Below are positions 35,092 through 43,661 of a DNA stretch of 64,000 bases, in pieces. The stretch comes from Mycobacterium sp. E796 (GTDB lineage: Bacteria; Actinomycetota; Actinomycetes; Mycobacteriales; Mycobacteriaceae), in the NCBI RefSeq assembly GCF_001672815.1, contig NZ_LZKK01000295.1, positions 1-64,000 of the forward strand, written 5' to 3'. Both the position numbers and the translations under genes were made by a program. Position 1 is the first letter of the stretch. The number at the start of each line of letters is the position of its first letter. The notes beneath the pieces are model-generated. The model was not told the origin of the DNA. It searched no databases and saw only the letters and a list, made by a program, of their open reading frames with translations.

Positions 35092-36426
35092 ATGAGCGAG
35101 CTTGTCGAGCGCGTCCGAGAGGTATTGCCGTCGGTGCGCCGCAACCTCGAGGACCTGGTGCGGATCGAATCGGTGTGGGCCGACCCCGCCCGCCACGACG
35201 AGGTGCACCGCAGCGCGCGGGCCGTGGCGGACCTGTTGTCGCAGGCCGGTTTTGGCGATGTGCGCATTGTCAGCGAGGGCGGGGCGCCGGCCGTCATCGC
35301 GCGGCATCCGGCGCCGCCAGGGGCGCCCACCGTGTTGCTGTACGCCCACCATGACGTGCAGCCCGAAGGCGACCACAGCCAGTGGGCATCGCCGCCCTTC
35401 GAACCCACGGAACGTGACGGGCGGCTGTACGGCCGCGGCAGTGCCGACGACAAGGCCGGTGTCGCAACGCATTTGGCGGCGTTTCGGGCCCATGGCGGCC
35501 AGCCGCCGGTCGGCGTGACGGTCTTCGTCGAGGGCGAGGAGGAATCCGGCTCGCCGTCGCTGGGTCGATTGCTCGCCGCGCACCACGACGCGCTGGCCGC
35601 CGACGTGATCGTGATCGCGGACTCGGACAACTGGAGCACGGACACCCCCGCGCTGACGGTTTCGTTGCGCGGGCTGGTCGACTGCGTGGTCGAGGTCGCC
35701 ACGCTCGACCACGGGCTGCACTCGGGCCTGTGGGGCGGTGTGGTTCCCGACGCGCTGAGTGCCCTGGTGCGGCTGCTGGCCAGTCTGCACGACGATGACG
35801 GCAACGTCGCTGTGGCCGGCCTGCACGAAACCGACATCAGCTCACTGAATTACCCCGACTATCCGCCCGAGCGGGTCCGCGCCGATTCCGGTGTGCTGGA
35901 CGGGGTGTCCGAGATCGGCTCGGGTTCGGTGCCCCAGCGGCTCTGGGCCAAACCGGCGATCACGGTGATCGGCATCGACACGACACCCGTTGCGGCAGCG
36001 TCGAATACGCTCATCCCGCGGGCCCGTGCCAAGGTCAGCCTGCGGATAGCGCCCGGCGGCGACGCCGAGGCGCACCTGGACGCATTGACCGCGCATCTGC
36101 AGCGGCACGCCCCGTGGGGGGCGCGGGTGAGCGTCACGCGCGGCGACAAGGGCGAGCCCTACGCCATCGACGCCAGCGGCCCCGTTTACGAGGCGGCGCG
36201 AGCGGCCTTCCGGCAGGCCTGGGGCGCCGAGCCGATCGATATGGGCATGGGCGGCTCGATCCCGTTCATCGCCGAGTTCGCCGCCGCGTTCCCGAAGGCG
36301 AAGATCCTCGTCACCGGCGTCGAAGACCCGGCGACCCAGGCGCACAGCGTCAACGAGAGTGTGCACTTGGGCGTGCTGGAGCGTGCGGCGATCGCCGAGG
36401 CGCTGCTGCTGGCCAACCTGGGCTAG
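35092..36426 (+). CDS. M20 family metallopeptidase (dipeptidase-like), Rv2522c homologue
   Basis: A 444-residue M20 zinc peptidase. The metal ligands are visible as LYAHHDVQPEGD, GRGSADDKAG and VEGEEESGSPS (catalytic Glu followed by ligand Glu), and HGLHSGLWGG is the dimerisation-domain His. A late candidate ligand His is in AHSVNESVHL. The family removes N-terminal residues from dipeptides or deacylates amino acids. In M. tuberculosis the homologue follows acpS on the same strand, as here. Cytoplasmic: no signal peptide is seen. Substrate unknown. Confidence 0.9.
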   Translation: MSELVERVREVLPSVRRNLEDLVRIESVWADPARHDEVHRSARAVADLLSQAGFGDVRIVSEGGAPAVIARHPAPPGAPTVLLYAHHDVQPEGDHSQWASPPFEPTERDGRLYGRGSADDKAGVATHLAAFRAHGGQPPVGVTVFVEGEEESGSPSLGRLLAAHHDALAADVIVIADSDNWSTDTPALTVSLRGLVDCVVEVATLDHGLHSGLWGGVVPDALSALVRLLASLHDDDGNVAVAGLHETDISSLNYPDYPPERVRADSGVLDGVSEIGSGSVPQRLWAKPAITVIGIDTTPVAAASNTLIPRARAKVSLRIAPGGDAEAHLDALTAHLQRHAPWGARVSVTRGDKGEPYAIDASGPVYEAARAAFRQAWGAEPIDMGMGGSIPFIAEFAAAFPKAKILVTGVEDPATQAHSVNESVHLGVLERAAIAEALLLANLG

Positions 36427-36429
36427 GTT

Positions 36430-36957
36430 TTAGCGGTTTCGCTGCGAGACGATGTTGTTGTTTCCCGTCCTGTTGATCGTCGGCGCGCCGCCCCGGTAGG
36501 TCACCAGGTTGTCGTCGCCGATGATGCCGATGGTGTCGGCGCTGTCGACGGTGACTTTGTTTGCGCTACCTCGGATGTCGAGCCGCAGGCAGTGGCCGGT
36601 GACGGTGTAGGTGTTGTTGCCCCCGTCCAGCTCGAGGTTTCCGTTGTTGCAGTCGATCGTGCCCGTCGTACCGGCGTTGATCATGATGAGGTGTCCGTGC
36701 ACGGTGTCCTTGTTGTAGTGAGTCGCCACGAACGACCCGATCGCGATCAGGGCCGCGACTGCACAGATCAATAGAAATCTCTTTCTCGGATTCTTTGCCA
36801 GCTCGACCACGCCGGGAAACCGCCGCCACAAGGACTCCCCGGGTACCGCCCCACGTCCCGAGTCGGTGGTGAACGGCTGGGGCGGCGTCCCGGGTGTCTG
36901 GCCGACGCCGCGCTCCAGGTCGCGTATGTACTGCTCGGGATCTTCCGGGTCCCTCAT
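36430..36957 (-). CDS. DUF3060 single-pass membrane protein
   Basis: A 175-residue protein with a cytoplasmic Pro-rich N-terminus (residues 1-55), one membrane helix RFLLICAVAALIAIGSFVAT (~60-79) and an exported beta-helix-like C-terminal domain. That domain is a run of short repeats with Asn and Gly turns (GTIDCNNGNLELDGGNNTYTV, SADTIGIIGDDNLVTYRGG, NRTGNNNIVSQ). This is the DUF3060 pattern found in mycobacterial exported proteins. Two Cys could form one disulfide. It ends 3 bp from the convergent peptidase gene. Function is unknown. Confidence 0.75.
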   Translation of the reverse strand: MRDPEDPEQYIRDLERGVGQTPGTPPQPFTTDSGRGAVPGESLWRRFPGVVELAKNPRKRFLLICAVAALIAIGSFVATHYNKDTVHGHLIMINAGTTGTIDCNNGNLELDGGNNTYTVTGHCLRLDIRGSANKVTVDSADTIGIIGDDNLVTYRGGAPTINRTGNNNIVSQRNR

Positions 36958-37118
36958 CGTCGACTCCTAACGCTTGTCCATCTGGGCGCGCCATCAGTCT
37001 GCCGCAGAACGCTTGCGAGATCCTTGTGTGCCTACCCGACTGGCGTTGGCCTACAAGTTGCTGAAAGCGGCGAACTCGCGCAAAGTACCCATGAATGGGG
37101 GGCGAGAAAGGAGCATTG

Positions 37119-37478
37119 ATGAAGTCCTTGTTTGCCCTAACCATCGCGCTGTTGGTCGGGGCGTCGCTGACGATGGCGCCGGTTGCGGCCGCTGCACCGG
37201 GCGATGCGGTGGTGTACACGGTGACGTCGGATGCCCCGTTGGCGGCGGTGTCGTATTACGACGCGACCGGTGCCCTGCAGGTTCTGAACAATCAGCCTGT
37301 CCCGTGGTCGGTCTCGTTCACCAGCAAGGACACCAGCCCATCGGCGGTGCTGAGCGTTGCCGCGAATCCGACGGGTCAGAAGACGACGTGCACGATCACC
37401 GTCAACGGGACGGTGAAGGATACTCAGTCCAAGACCGGGTCGGGCGAAGCCAACCTGGTGCAGTGCAGCGTCGTTTAA
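37119..37478 (+). CDS. Secreted MmpS-like beta-sandwich protein
   Basis: A 119-residue protein with a signal peptide MKSLFALTIALLVGASLTMAP and AAA cleavage near residue 26. The mature part YTVTSDAPLAAVSYYDATGALQ, LPWS-like PVPWSVSF, TTCTITVNGTVKDTQSKTGSGEANLVQCSVV is the beta-sandwich shared by MmpS proteins, with two cysteines placed as in MmpS. It lacks the MmpS transmembrane anchor, so it is a free soluble version. AAGGAG precedes the ATG by 5 bases. A complete MmpS-MmpL pair lies 3 kb downstream. Confidence 0.8.
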   Translation: MKSLFALTIALLVGASLTMAPVAAAAPGDAVVYTVTSDAPLAAVSYYDATGALQVLNNQPVPWSVSFTSKDTSPSAVLSVAANPTGQKTTCTITVNGTVKDTQSKTGSGEANLVQCSVV

Positions 37479-37502
37479 ACGGAACTACCCCGCTCGACAA
37501 CC

Positions 37503-38321
37503 TCACGTTCCGCGGTCGACCTCGTCAAAAACCGCAACCGCGTGGGCAAATGGTTGCGAGGTGACGCCTAGTGGGCCGAAAGGGTGGTCGAGCACGAAAA
37601 CGAGGAACAGCAGTAAGCCGAGCAGGACGGCGACCGTGCTCGTCAGGACCATGTGACCACGGTTGCTCGCAAGGCGCAGGAAGCCGGTGAGCGTGATCAG
37701 CACCAACCCGCCGAAGATCAAAGAACACCACAACAGCGGCGGTATTCGTGGCTTGGCATCTAGGATCCGGGTGCTGCGTTCGGATGCCAAGGCGGTCAGC
37801 CTGCCTAGAAAATCCTGGCTGATGGGGCTCGACGCGGCATTGGACTGCTGACCGCCAACGATGCGATACATTCCCGTGATCGCGGCCCGCCCCCGATTGC
37901 TGATGCGGCCGAAATCCTGCTTGCCCCACTCCGGACCTTGCGTCCCTTCCGCGTATTGGCGCAGCTGTTCCCGGATCTGCGATTGCTCGGGCTGCGGCAT
38001 GGCGACGGTCTGGCGGTACATCGTCGTCAATGTCGATGCCTCGTTGGAAACATTGACCTCTGCGGACAGGAACTCCTGCCAGCCGACCACCACGGTGAAA
38101 CCGAGGAGAGCGCCGTAGACCAGGCCCACAACCGTCACATACGGCGACAGCGCCGAGTTATGTTCCGGGCCGGTGTCATCGGAAAGGACCCGGCTGCCCA
38201 GCTGGACGGTGCCCACCGCTATCAGTACCGCGCCGACGATGACGACGGCCAACAACAGCCAAGCGCCGATTGCCCCGAAGTCTCCCATTAGCCAATCAGG
38301 ATGCCAACAATCGCCAGCCAT
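37503..38321 (-). CDS. DUF4239 integral membrane protein
   Basis: About 272 residues. Two N-terminal membrane helices (AIGAWLLLAVVIVGAVLIAVG, YVTVVGLVYGALLGFTVVVGW), a soluble middle part with helices (SNEASTLTTMYRQTVAM, IREQLRQYAEGTQGPEWGK), and two C-terminal helices (LLWCSLIFGGLVLITLTGFL, TSTVAVLLGLLLFLVFVLD). This is the DUF4239 layout also found in bestrophin-like proteins of unknown role. The start is uncertain: ATG 38321 is given, ATG 38288 and a TTG at 38378 are alternatives; none has a good ribosome site. Confidence 0.72.
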   Translation of the reverse strand: MAGDCWHPDWLMGDFGAIGAWLLLAVVIVGAVLIAVGTVQLGSRVLSDDTGPEHNSALSPYVTVVGLVYGALLGFTVVVGWQEFLSAEVNVSNEASTLTTMYRQTVAMPQPEQSQIREQLRQYAEGTQGPEWGKQDFGRISNRGRAAITGMYRIVGGQQSNAASSPISQDFLGRLTALASERSTRILDAKPRIPPLLWCSLIFGGLVLITLTGFLRLASNRGHMVLTSTVAVLLGLLLFLVFVLDHPFGPLGVTSQPFAHAVAVFDEVDRGT

Positions 38322-38386
38322 CCCGCGAAGCGCAACCGACGTGTCGCCGAATAGCTTCGCGGGTTGTCCACCAGACAAGCGCTGCT

Positions 38387-38417
38387 GTGTACGGGGGTCT
38401 TCGATCCCCGACTACAC
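38387..38417 (-). terminator. Hairpin terminator after bcp
   Basis: The stem CGGGGGTC (38392-38399) pairs with GATCCCCG (38403-38410; one G-T pair) across a 3-base loop. It extends by GTGTA/TACAC after a 2-base bulge. It starts inside the bcp stop codon region and has no T-run, the form often seen in mycobacterial terminators. Confidence 0.5.
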
Positions 38418-38885
38418 GGATAGGTCGCGGCGCAGCTTGGCGACGTGGCCGGTGGCCTTGACGTTGTACTGCGCGACGGCGATTTTGCCCTTTTCGTCCA
38501 CCACGAAGGTTGACCGGATCACCCCGGTGACGGTCTTGCCGTACATCATCTTTTCGCCGAAGGCGCCCCACGCCGTCAGCACCTTGCGGTCGGGGTCGGA
38601 CAGCAGCGGGAACGTCAGGCCTTCGGCGTCACGGAATTTCGCGAGCTTCTCCGGCTTGTCGGGGGAGATGCCGACCACGTCGATGCCGGCCTCGTTGAGT
38701 TCGGCCAGGTTGTCGCGGAAATCGCAGGCCTCTTTGGTGCAGCCGGGGGTGGACGCCGCCGGGTAGAAATAGACGATGACACGGCGTCCCTTGTAGTCCG
38801 CGAGCGACACCTTCTTGCCGTCGGCGTCGGGCAGGCTGAAGGACGGCGCTTTGTCGCCGGGCGCAAGCCGCGTGGTCTCGGTCAA
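38412..38885 (-). CDS. bcp: Peroxiredoxin Bcp
   Basis: A 157-residue thiol peroxidase of the BCP/PrxQ class. The peroxidatic Cys is in TPGCTKEACDF, with the resolving Cys five residues later as in PrxQ. Family motifs PSFSLPDADGKKVSLADYKGRRVIVYFYP and ISPDKPEKLAKFRD are intact. It reduces hydrogen peroxide and organic peroxides in the cytoplasm. Its place opposite the DUF3618 gene, downstream of acpS and the M20 peptidase, agrees with Rv2521. Confidence 0.93.
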   Translation of the reverse strand: MTETTRLAPGDKAPSFSLPDADGKKVSLADYKGRRVIVYFYPAASTPGCTKEACDFRDNLAELNEAGIDVVGISPDKPEKLAKFRDAEGLTFPLLSDPDRKVLTAWGAFGEKMMYGKTVTGVIRSTFVVDEKGKIAVAQYNVKATGHVAKLRRDLSV

Positions 38886-38989
38886 CGCGGGTCCTTTCTC
38901 TTCACCGGCGCGATGGGGTTATCGCCGGCTGATCTAGGGTAGTGCGGGCAGGTGTATCACCTGAAGACTGGGACTTGGAGGACAGACAC

Positions 38990-39217
38990 GTGGCGGACCG
39001 GGACCCCGAGGCCATCAAGCGGGACATCGACCTCGCCCGCGACCAGCTGGCGGCCACCGTCGACTCACTCGCCGAGCGCGCCAACCCCCGCCGTCTCGCC
39101 GACGATCTCAAGGCCCGCGCGGTGGAATTCGTGAAGAAGCCCGTGGTGATCGCCTCGCTGGTGGGGATCTCCTCGGTCGTCGTGATCGTCGTGGTCCGCC
39201 GGATCAGGGACCGCTGA
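38990..39217 (+). CDS. DUF3618 small membrane protein, Rv2520c homologue
   Basis: A 75-residue protein: charged helix DPEAIKRDIDLARDQLAATVDSLAERANPRRLADDLKAR (the DUF3618 signature), then one membrane helix PVVIASLVGISSVVVIVVV and a basic C-terminus. GTG start 38990 with GGAGGACA upstream. Divergent from bcp, matching the Rv2521-Rv2520c arrangement. Such proteins are thought to associate with the inner membrane; no enzymatic role is known. Confidence 0.85.
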   Translation: MADRDPEAIKRDIDLARDQLAATVDSLAERANPRRLADDLKARAVEFVKKPVVIASLVGISSVVVIVVVRRIRDR

Positions 39218-39260
39218 CCATCAAAGAAGGTGGCGAGTCCGTTATTTGGGGAGCCGTTGT

Positions 39261-39479
39261 TTATCGCGCCGCTTTGGCGGCTTCGCGACGAGCCTTATCT
39301 TTCGCGCGGGTCGAACAGCAATGTCCCATATCGCAATGGAACCGGTCGGCGCATTCATGCGAACAATAAATTGAGGCGGCCGGAAGCCAGTCCGGATCGG
39401 ACAGGTCACGCCATCGATCGTTCGGATCGAACGTATGGCCGCAATGTACGCAGGTCTTCACCTTGACCTTGGTAGCCAT
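39261..39479 (-). CDS. Small Cys/His-rich protein, probable zinc finger
   Basis: A 72-residue basic protein. TCVHCGHTF gives one CxxC knuckle, and CSHECADRFHCDMGHCCSTR gives further Cys and His, in total seven Cys and five His, enough for one or two zinc sites. The C-terminus is a Lys/Arg/Ala helix (KDKARREAAKAAR) that could contact nucleic acid. ATG 39479; a TACGCT box seven bases before it would fit a leaderless transcript. I do not recognise the family. Confidence 0.6.
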   Translation of the reverse strand: MATKVKVKTCVHCGHTFDPNDRWRDLSDPDWLPAASIYCSHECADRFHCDMGHCCSTRAKDKARREAAKAAR

Positions 39480-40023
39480 GTCGGTCAGCGTACGCTCTTT
39501 GACCTTAAATCTGTGCTGGTTTCAACCCGTGACAACAATCGAGGTCTTGTAACGCGTTTGCGGCAGCGAATCGATTATTTCCTGATACTGATTCAGCCGT
39601 CTTCGGTCCTCGCTGTCGCCGCAGTCGACCCGACCGCGCTGCTATCTCGATGTGACCAAAGGCACGAGGTCGACGCAATAAAATCAGTGCCTCTCAGTGA
39701 AATCGCTTGTAAAACAGGACATTCCACGTCACCGGCTCAAACAACCGTCCTCGAGGGCCTTTCGCCCGACAACACGGTCATGCATGTCCTGTATTACGCG
39801 TCGCTTATTGCTGTTCGCGCGCGAGTAGCCCACCCTGGCGTTGCGTCGTAGCCCAGCGAACTGGATCAGGGGAGTACGACGAGCGGTGCGGTTGCCGCGC
39901 GGTTCCGAGGCGCCGCGCAAAGGCGGAGGAATTAACTCGACAGTCATGGCGTTGGCTACCGGTGGCGCGGGCGCCGAGATACCTAAATAATGAGCCCGTC
40001 GCGCTTCCTAATCGGGGGGGACG
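39480..40023. other. 544-bp gap without a convincing gene
   Basis: The stretch between the Cys-rich gene and mmpS is lower in GC (near 50-55% at 39495-39800) than its surroundings. A 138-codon frame exists on the plus strand (39435-39851) but overlaps the Cys-rich gene, lacks a ribosome site and has no recognisable family features. It may hold a decayed gene or the upstream control region of mmpS-mmpL. The last 15 bases contain GGGGGGAC, the mmpS ribosome site. Confidence 0.45.
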
Positions 40024-40449
40024 GTGTTGACGCATCTCAAGCGGGCATGGGTTGTGCTGGTCGTCGTAGTGGCAGTAGTCATTGGCGGCGTTGCGGTGGA
40101 GCGCCTCAGCGGCGTCTTTCCGGGACCCGGCCTACCCAAGCCCGACCCGCGCGACGCGACCCCGCCCTACGCTGCCAAGACCGCCATCTACGAAATCCTG
40201 GGGCCACCAGGGACAACCGGCGTCGTCAACTGGATGGATGCCGACGCGCAACCGCAGAAGGCCAGCTTCACCACGTTGCCGTGGTCGCAGACGATCGTTG
40301 CGGAAATGCCCGGCATCTTCGCTTACGTCGTCGCCCAGGGCGACAGCCCCTCGATCGGCTGTCGCATCACCGTCGATGGCAAATTGGTCGATCAGCAACA
40401 GGTCAACACGCGTGATGCGCAGGTCTCCTGCTTGGACAAATCCGCGTGA
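40024..40449 (+). CDS. MmpS family membrane protein
   Basis: A 141-residue MmpS protein. A short N-terminus leads into one membrane helix VVLVVVVAVVIGGVAV, a Pro-rich linker (PGPGLPKPDPRDATPPY), then the periplasmic MmpS beta-sandwich with the LPWS motif and two conserved Cys (IGCRITVDGKLV, VSCLDKS). MmpS proteins assist a partner MmpL exporter of lipids or siderophores. GTG start with GGGGGGAC upstream. Its stop overlaps the mmpL start (GTGA), so the pair is coupled. Confidence 0.92.
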   Translation: MLTHLKRAWVVLVVVVAVVIGGVAVERLSGVFPGPGLPKPDPRDATPPYAAKTAIYEILGPPGTTGVVNWMDADAQPQKASFTTLPWSQTIVAEMPGIFAYVVAQGDSPSIGCRITVDGKLVDQQQVNTRDAQVSCLDKSA

Positions 40450-43403
40450 CCGATAACTCGAGCGACACGGACGAGATACCCGTCGTGCAACGTGCCGAAG
40501 TCGAGCACAAGCCGCGACTGGCCCGCGCCATTCGCGTCCTGGCATTGCCGATCGTAGTGATCTGGCTGTTGATCGCGGTGGGCGTCAACGTGTTTGTTCC
40601 GCAGTTGGAGAAAGTTGCCGAGGACGTCTCGGTGCCGCTCTCGCCATCCGACGCGCCCTCGGTGACCGGGATGAAGCACATCGGGGAGAAGTTCAAGGAG
40701 TACGACTCGGACAATCTCGTCCTGGTGACCCTCGTCGGTGACCAGCCGCTCGGCCAGGACGCCCACCGCTACTACGACGATCTGGTCAAGAAGCTGAAGC
40801 AGGACACCAAGCACGTCGAGCATGCGCTCGACTTCTGGGGACAGCGATTCACCGCCTCGGGTGTCGAGAGCTACGACCACAAGTCGGCCTACGTCCAGGT
40901 CAACCTGCGCGGTGACCAGGGCGGCGCTGTCGGCGACAAGTCGGTTGACGCGGTTCGCAAGATCGTCGCGGACTCGACACCCCCTCCGGGGGTGAAGGCC
41001 TACGTCGCGGGTCAGGGGGCCCTGACCGACGACACGATCGTCGTGGGTAACGCGAGCCTGTTCAAGATGACGATCATCACCGTCATCATCATCGCGATCA
41101 TGCTGATGTTCGTCTATCGGTCCATCGGCACTGTGCTGTTGACGATGGTGATTCTATTCGTCGGGCTGGCCACCGGCCGAGGTGTGGTGGCGCTGCTGGG
41201 CGACACCGGCATCATGGGGCTTTCGACGTTTGCCGTCAATTTGCTGACGGCACTGGCCATCGCGGCCGGCACCGACTACGCGATCTTCATGGTGGGCCGT
41301 TACCAGGAGGGTCGCGAGCGGGGACTAGACCGCGAAGCCGCCTACTATGACACCTTCGCCGGGGTCACCAAGGTGGTGCTGGGCTCGGGTTTGACAATCG
41401 TCGGAGCGCTGGCCTGTTTGCATTTCACTCGACTGCCCTACTTCAATTCGCTGGCCTACCCGTGCGCAATCGGTCTGTTGGTAGTGGTGGCCGCCGGGGT
41501 GACCCTGACGCCGGCGCTGATCGCGTTCGCAAGCGGCTTCGGCCTTTTCGACCCGAAGCGCAAGTTCAACTACACCCGGTGGCGCCGCCTGGCGACGGCC
41601 ATCGTGCGGTGGCCGACGCCCATCCTCGCGACCTCCGTCATCCTGGCGATCGTCGGCGCCATCGGGTTGATGGGTTTCAACCCGCGCTACAACGACCTGT
41701 ACTACCTACCCAAGAGCGCTTCCTCGGTTCAGGCATACGACGCGGCCGATCGACACTTCACCCAGGCCCGGCTGAATCCGGACCTGCTGATGATCGAATC
41801 GGACCACGACCTGCGCAATCCGACCGACATGCTGGTCCTTGACAAGATTGCCAGTGCCATCTTCCGGGTGCCCGGCATCGAACGGGTGCAGAGCATCACC
41901 AGACCCCTGGGCCCGCCGATCCAGGACGGGTCCGTCCCGTTCCAGCTCAGCGTGCAAACTGCGCCGATCCGCAGCAACCTGAACTACCTCAAGGACCGCG
42001 TCGCCGACATCAAGAAGATCACCGGTTTCCTCGACACTCAGATCGCCCTGTTGGAGCGCCAGTACGCGGTGACCCAGAAGCTCGCGGCCGCCGCGGAGGA
42101 CAGCTCGAAAACCACGGGGGAGACAGCGGCGATCACGGACGAGATCCGGGACCACATCGCCGATTTCGACGACTTCTGGAGGCCGATTCGCAGTTACTTC
42201 TACTGGGAGAAGCACTGCTACGACATCCCGATCTGCTGGTCGCTGCGATCGCTGTTCGACGCGCTGGACGGATTCGACCAGCTGGCCGAGAAGTTCCACG
42301 CCCTCACCGGCGATCTCTCCGACACCGCTAAGGCCACCCGCGAGTTGCTGGCGATCATCCCGGAGAATATTGCGACCTCGAAGGCGATCAGGGATACCAC
42401 CCTGACCATCTACAGCACGTTCGACAACCTGGTCGATCAATTCGATCGGCTGACCGACACGAACGCCGTAATGGGCAAGTCCTTCAACGACTCTCAGATC
42501 GAGAGCCTGTTCTACCTACCGCCCGAGATCTTTAAGAACCCCGACTTCCAGCTGGGGTTGAGCTTGATGGTGTCGCCGGACGGGAAGGCTGCTCGCTTCA
42601 TCATCACCCACGCCGTGGATCCGGCGACGACCAAGGGAATCGCGTCGGTCGAGCAGGAGCGCCAGGCGGCCAAGGAGGCGATCAAACTCACCTCGCTGCA
42701 GAACGCCGACATCTACCTCGGCGGCACGGCGGCGACGTTCAATGACATCGCCCACGGCGCCAAGTTCGACCTGATGATCGCCGGGGTGGCCTCGATTGTG
42801 CTGATCTTCATCATCATGGTGATCGTCACCCGTGCTTTGGTCGCTGCGGGCGTCATTGTCGGCACGATCGTGTTGTCGCTGGGGGCAGCCTTCGGATTCT
42901 CGACACTCATCTGGCAGCACCTCCTTAATTTCGAGTTGCACTGGGTAGCAACCGAATTCGCGTTGATAGTGCTCTTGGCCGTGGGCTCGGACTACAACCT
43001 GATGCTGGTGTCGCGAATCGAGGAAGAGATCGGCGCAGGCCTGAAAACGGGTCTCATCCGCGGCATGGGTCTCACCGGTCCGGTGGTGACCGCCGCCGGT
43101 CTGGTGTTCGCCGTCACCATGGCCACGATGATCACCAGCGACCTCCGGGCGATCGGCCAGTTCGGCACCACGATCGGGCTCGGCCTGATGTTCGACACCT
43201 TCGTCGTGCGATCGCTCATCACGCCGTCGATCATGACGCTGATGGGACGCTGGTTCTGGTGGCCAAAACGGGTACGCGTCCGCCCCGCCAGCCAGATGCT
43301 TCGGTCCGTCGGGCCGCGCCCGCTGGTTCGTGCGCTGCTGTACCAGCCGCGGCACGCGGATGCGCAGAGTAGCGCGCGGCAGAGCACGCCGGTTGGAGGC
43401 TGA
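40446..43403 (+). CDS. MmpL family RND transporter (MmpS-linked)
   Basis: A 985-residue RND exporter of the inner membrane. Helix 1 is near residues 28-48, a periplasmic loop follows, five helices include GTDYAIFMVGRYQEG (proton-relay Asp-Tyr pair), a large second periplasmic domain carries a helical hairpin stretch (~470-690), and the second membrane block has GSDYNLMLVSRIEEEIG. Size and an adjoining MmpS place it with the MmpL4/MmpL5-type group that moves siderophores, glycopeptidolipids or drugs. It interrupts the order expected between the DUF3618 gene and ldtB. Cargo unknown. Confidence 0.92.
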   Translation: MTDNSSDTDEIPVVQRAEVEHKPRLARAIRVLALPIVVIWLLIAVGVNVFVPQLEKVAEDVSVPLSPSDAPSVTGMKHIGEKFKEYDSDNLVLVTLVGDQPLGQDAHRYYDDLVKKLKQDTKHVEHALDFWGQRFTASGVESYDHKSAYVQVNLRGDQGGAVGDKSVDAVRKIVADSTPPPGVKAYVAGQGALTDDTIVVGNASLFKMTIITVIIIAIMLMFVYRSIGTVLLTMVILFVGLATGRGVVALLGDTGIMGLSTFAVNLLTALAIAAGTDYAIFMVGRYQEGRERGLDREAAYYDTFAGVTKVVLGSGLTIVGALACLHFTRLPYFNSLAYPCAIGLLVVVAAGVTLTPALIAFASGFGLFDPKRKFNYTRWRRLATAIVRWPTPILATSVILAIVGAIGLMGFNPRYNDLYYLPKSASSVQAYDAADRHFTQARLNPDLLMIESDHDLRNPTDMLVLDKIASAIFRVPGIERVQSITRPLGPPIQDGSVPFQLSVQTAPIRSNLNYLKDRVADIKKITGFLDTQIALLERQYAVTQKLAAAAEDSSKTTGETAAITDEIRDHIADFDDFWRPIRSYFYWEKHCYDIPICWSLRSLFDALDGFDQLAEKFHALTGDLSDTAKATRELLAIIPENIATSKAIRDTTLTIYSTFDNLVDQFDRLTDTNAVMGKSFNDSQIESLFYLPPEIFKNPDFQLGLSLMVSPDGKAARFIITHAVDPATTKGIASVEQERQAAKEAIKLTSLQNADIYLGGTAATFNDIAHGAKFDLMIAGVASIVLIFIIMVIVTRALVAAGVIVGTIVLSLGAAFGFSTLIWQHLLNFELHWVATEFALIVLLAVGSDYNLMLVSRIEEEIGAGLKTGLIRGMGLTGPVVTAAGLVFAVTMATMITSDLRAIGQFGTTIGLGLMFDTFVVRSLITPSIMTLMGRWFWWPKRVRVRPASQMLRSVGPRPLVRALLYQPRHADAQSSARQSTPVGG

Positions 43404-43404
43404 G

Positions 43405-43419
43405 GCGTCGTTCAGACGC
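43405..43419. terminator. Small hairpin between mmpL and tRNA-Lys
   Basis: GCGTC (43405-43409) pairs with GACGC (43415-43419) around the loop GTTCA, two bases after the mmpL stop and 27 bases beyond the tRNA 3' end. It could end both convergent transcripts; there is no T-run. Confidence 0.4.
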
Positions 43420-43446
43420 GCCTGTTCAAAGTGCGCCTGTTCAAAG

Positions 43447-43452
<6 letters not shown>
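43418..43452. repeat. Tandem 15-bp repeat running into the tRNA-Lys 3' end
   Basis: GCGCCTGTTCAAAGT occurs at 43418-43432 and again exactly at 43433-43447, followed by a partial third copy GCGCC (43448-43452) that is the 3' acceptor strand of the tRNA-Lys gene. The tRNA end has thus been duplicated twice outward with identical spacer. Confidence 0.75.
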
Positions 43453-43519
<67 letters not shown>

Positions 43520-43661
43520 CGTGTACGGCCGAGACCGCGTAGGCGACAATAACAGGCGTCCTGCCGCCAAGCGAAATCCCGATGTCCCCAGGATAGCGGT
43601 TGGGTCGGGAGGGTGGTCCCCTGCCCGGTGGCGTAGGAAAGGTCTTGTTCGCCAAGAACTA

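Noticed and set aside
38387..38417. Possible tRNA T-arm (GGGTCTTCGATCCCC-like) after bcp
   Set aside because: Only a single extended hairpin can be drawn; there are no D or anticodon arms around it, so a terminator is the better reading.
39435..39851. 138-codon frame in the gap before mmpS
   Set aside because: It overlaps the Cys-rich gene on the other strand, has no ribosome site and no recognisable domain; treated as non-coding or decayed.
41706..43355. Antisense frames within the mmpL gene
   Set aside because: Codon-shadow frames rich in Arg, His and Asp without family features; the plus strand encodes a complete RND transporter.
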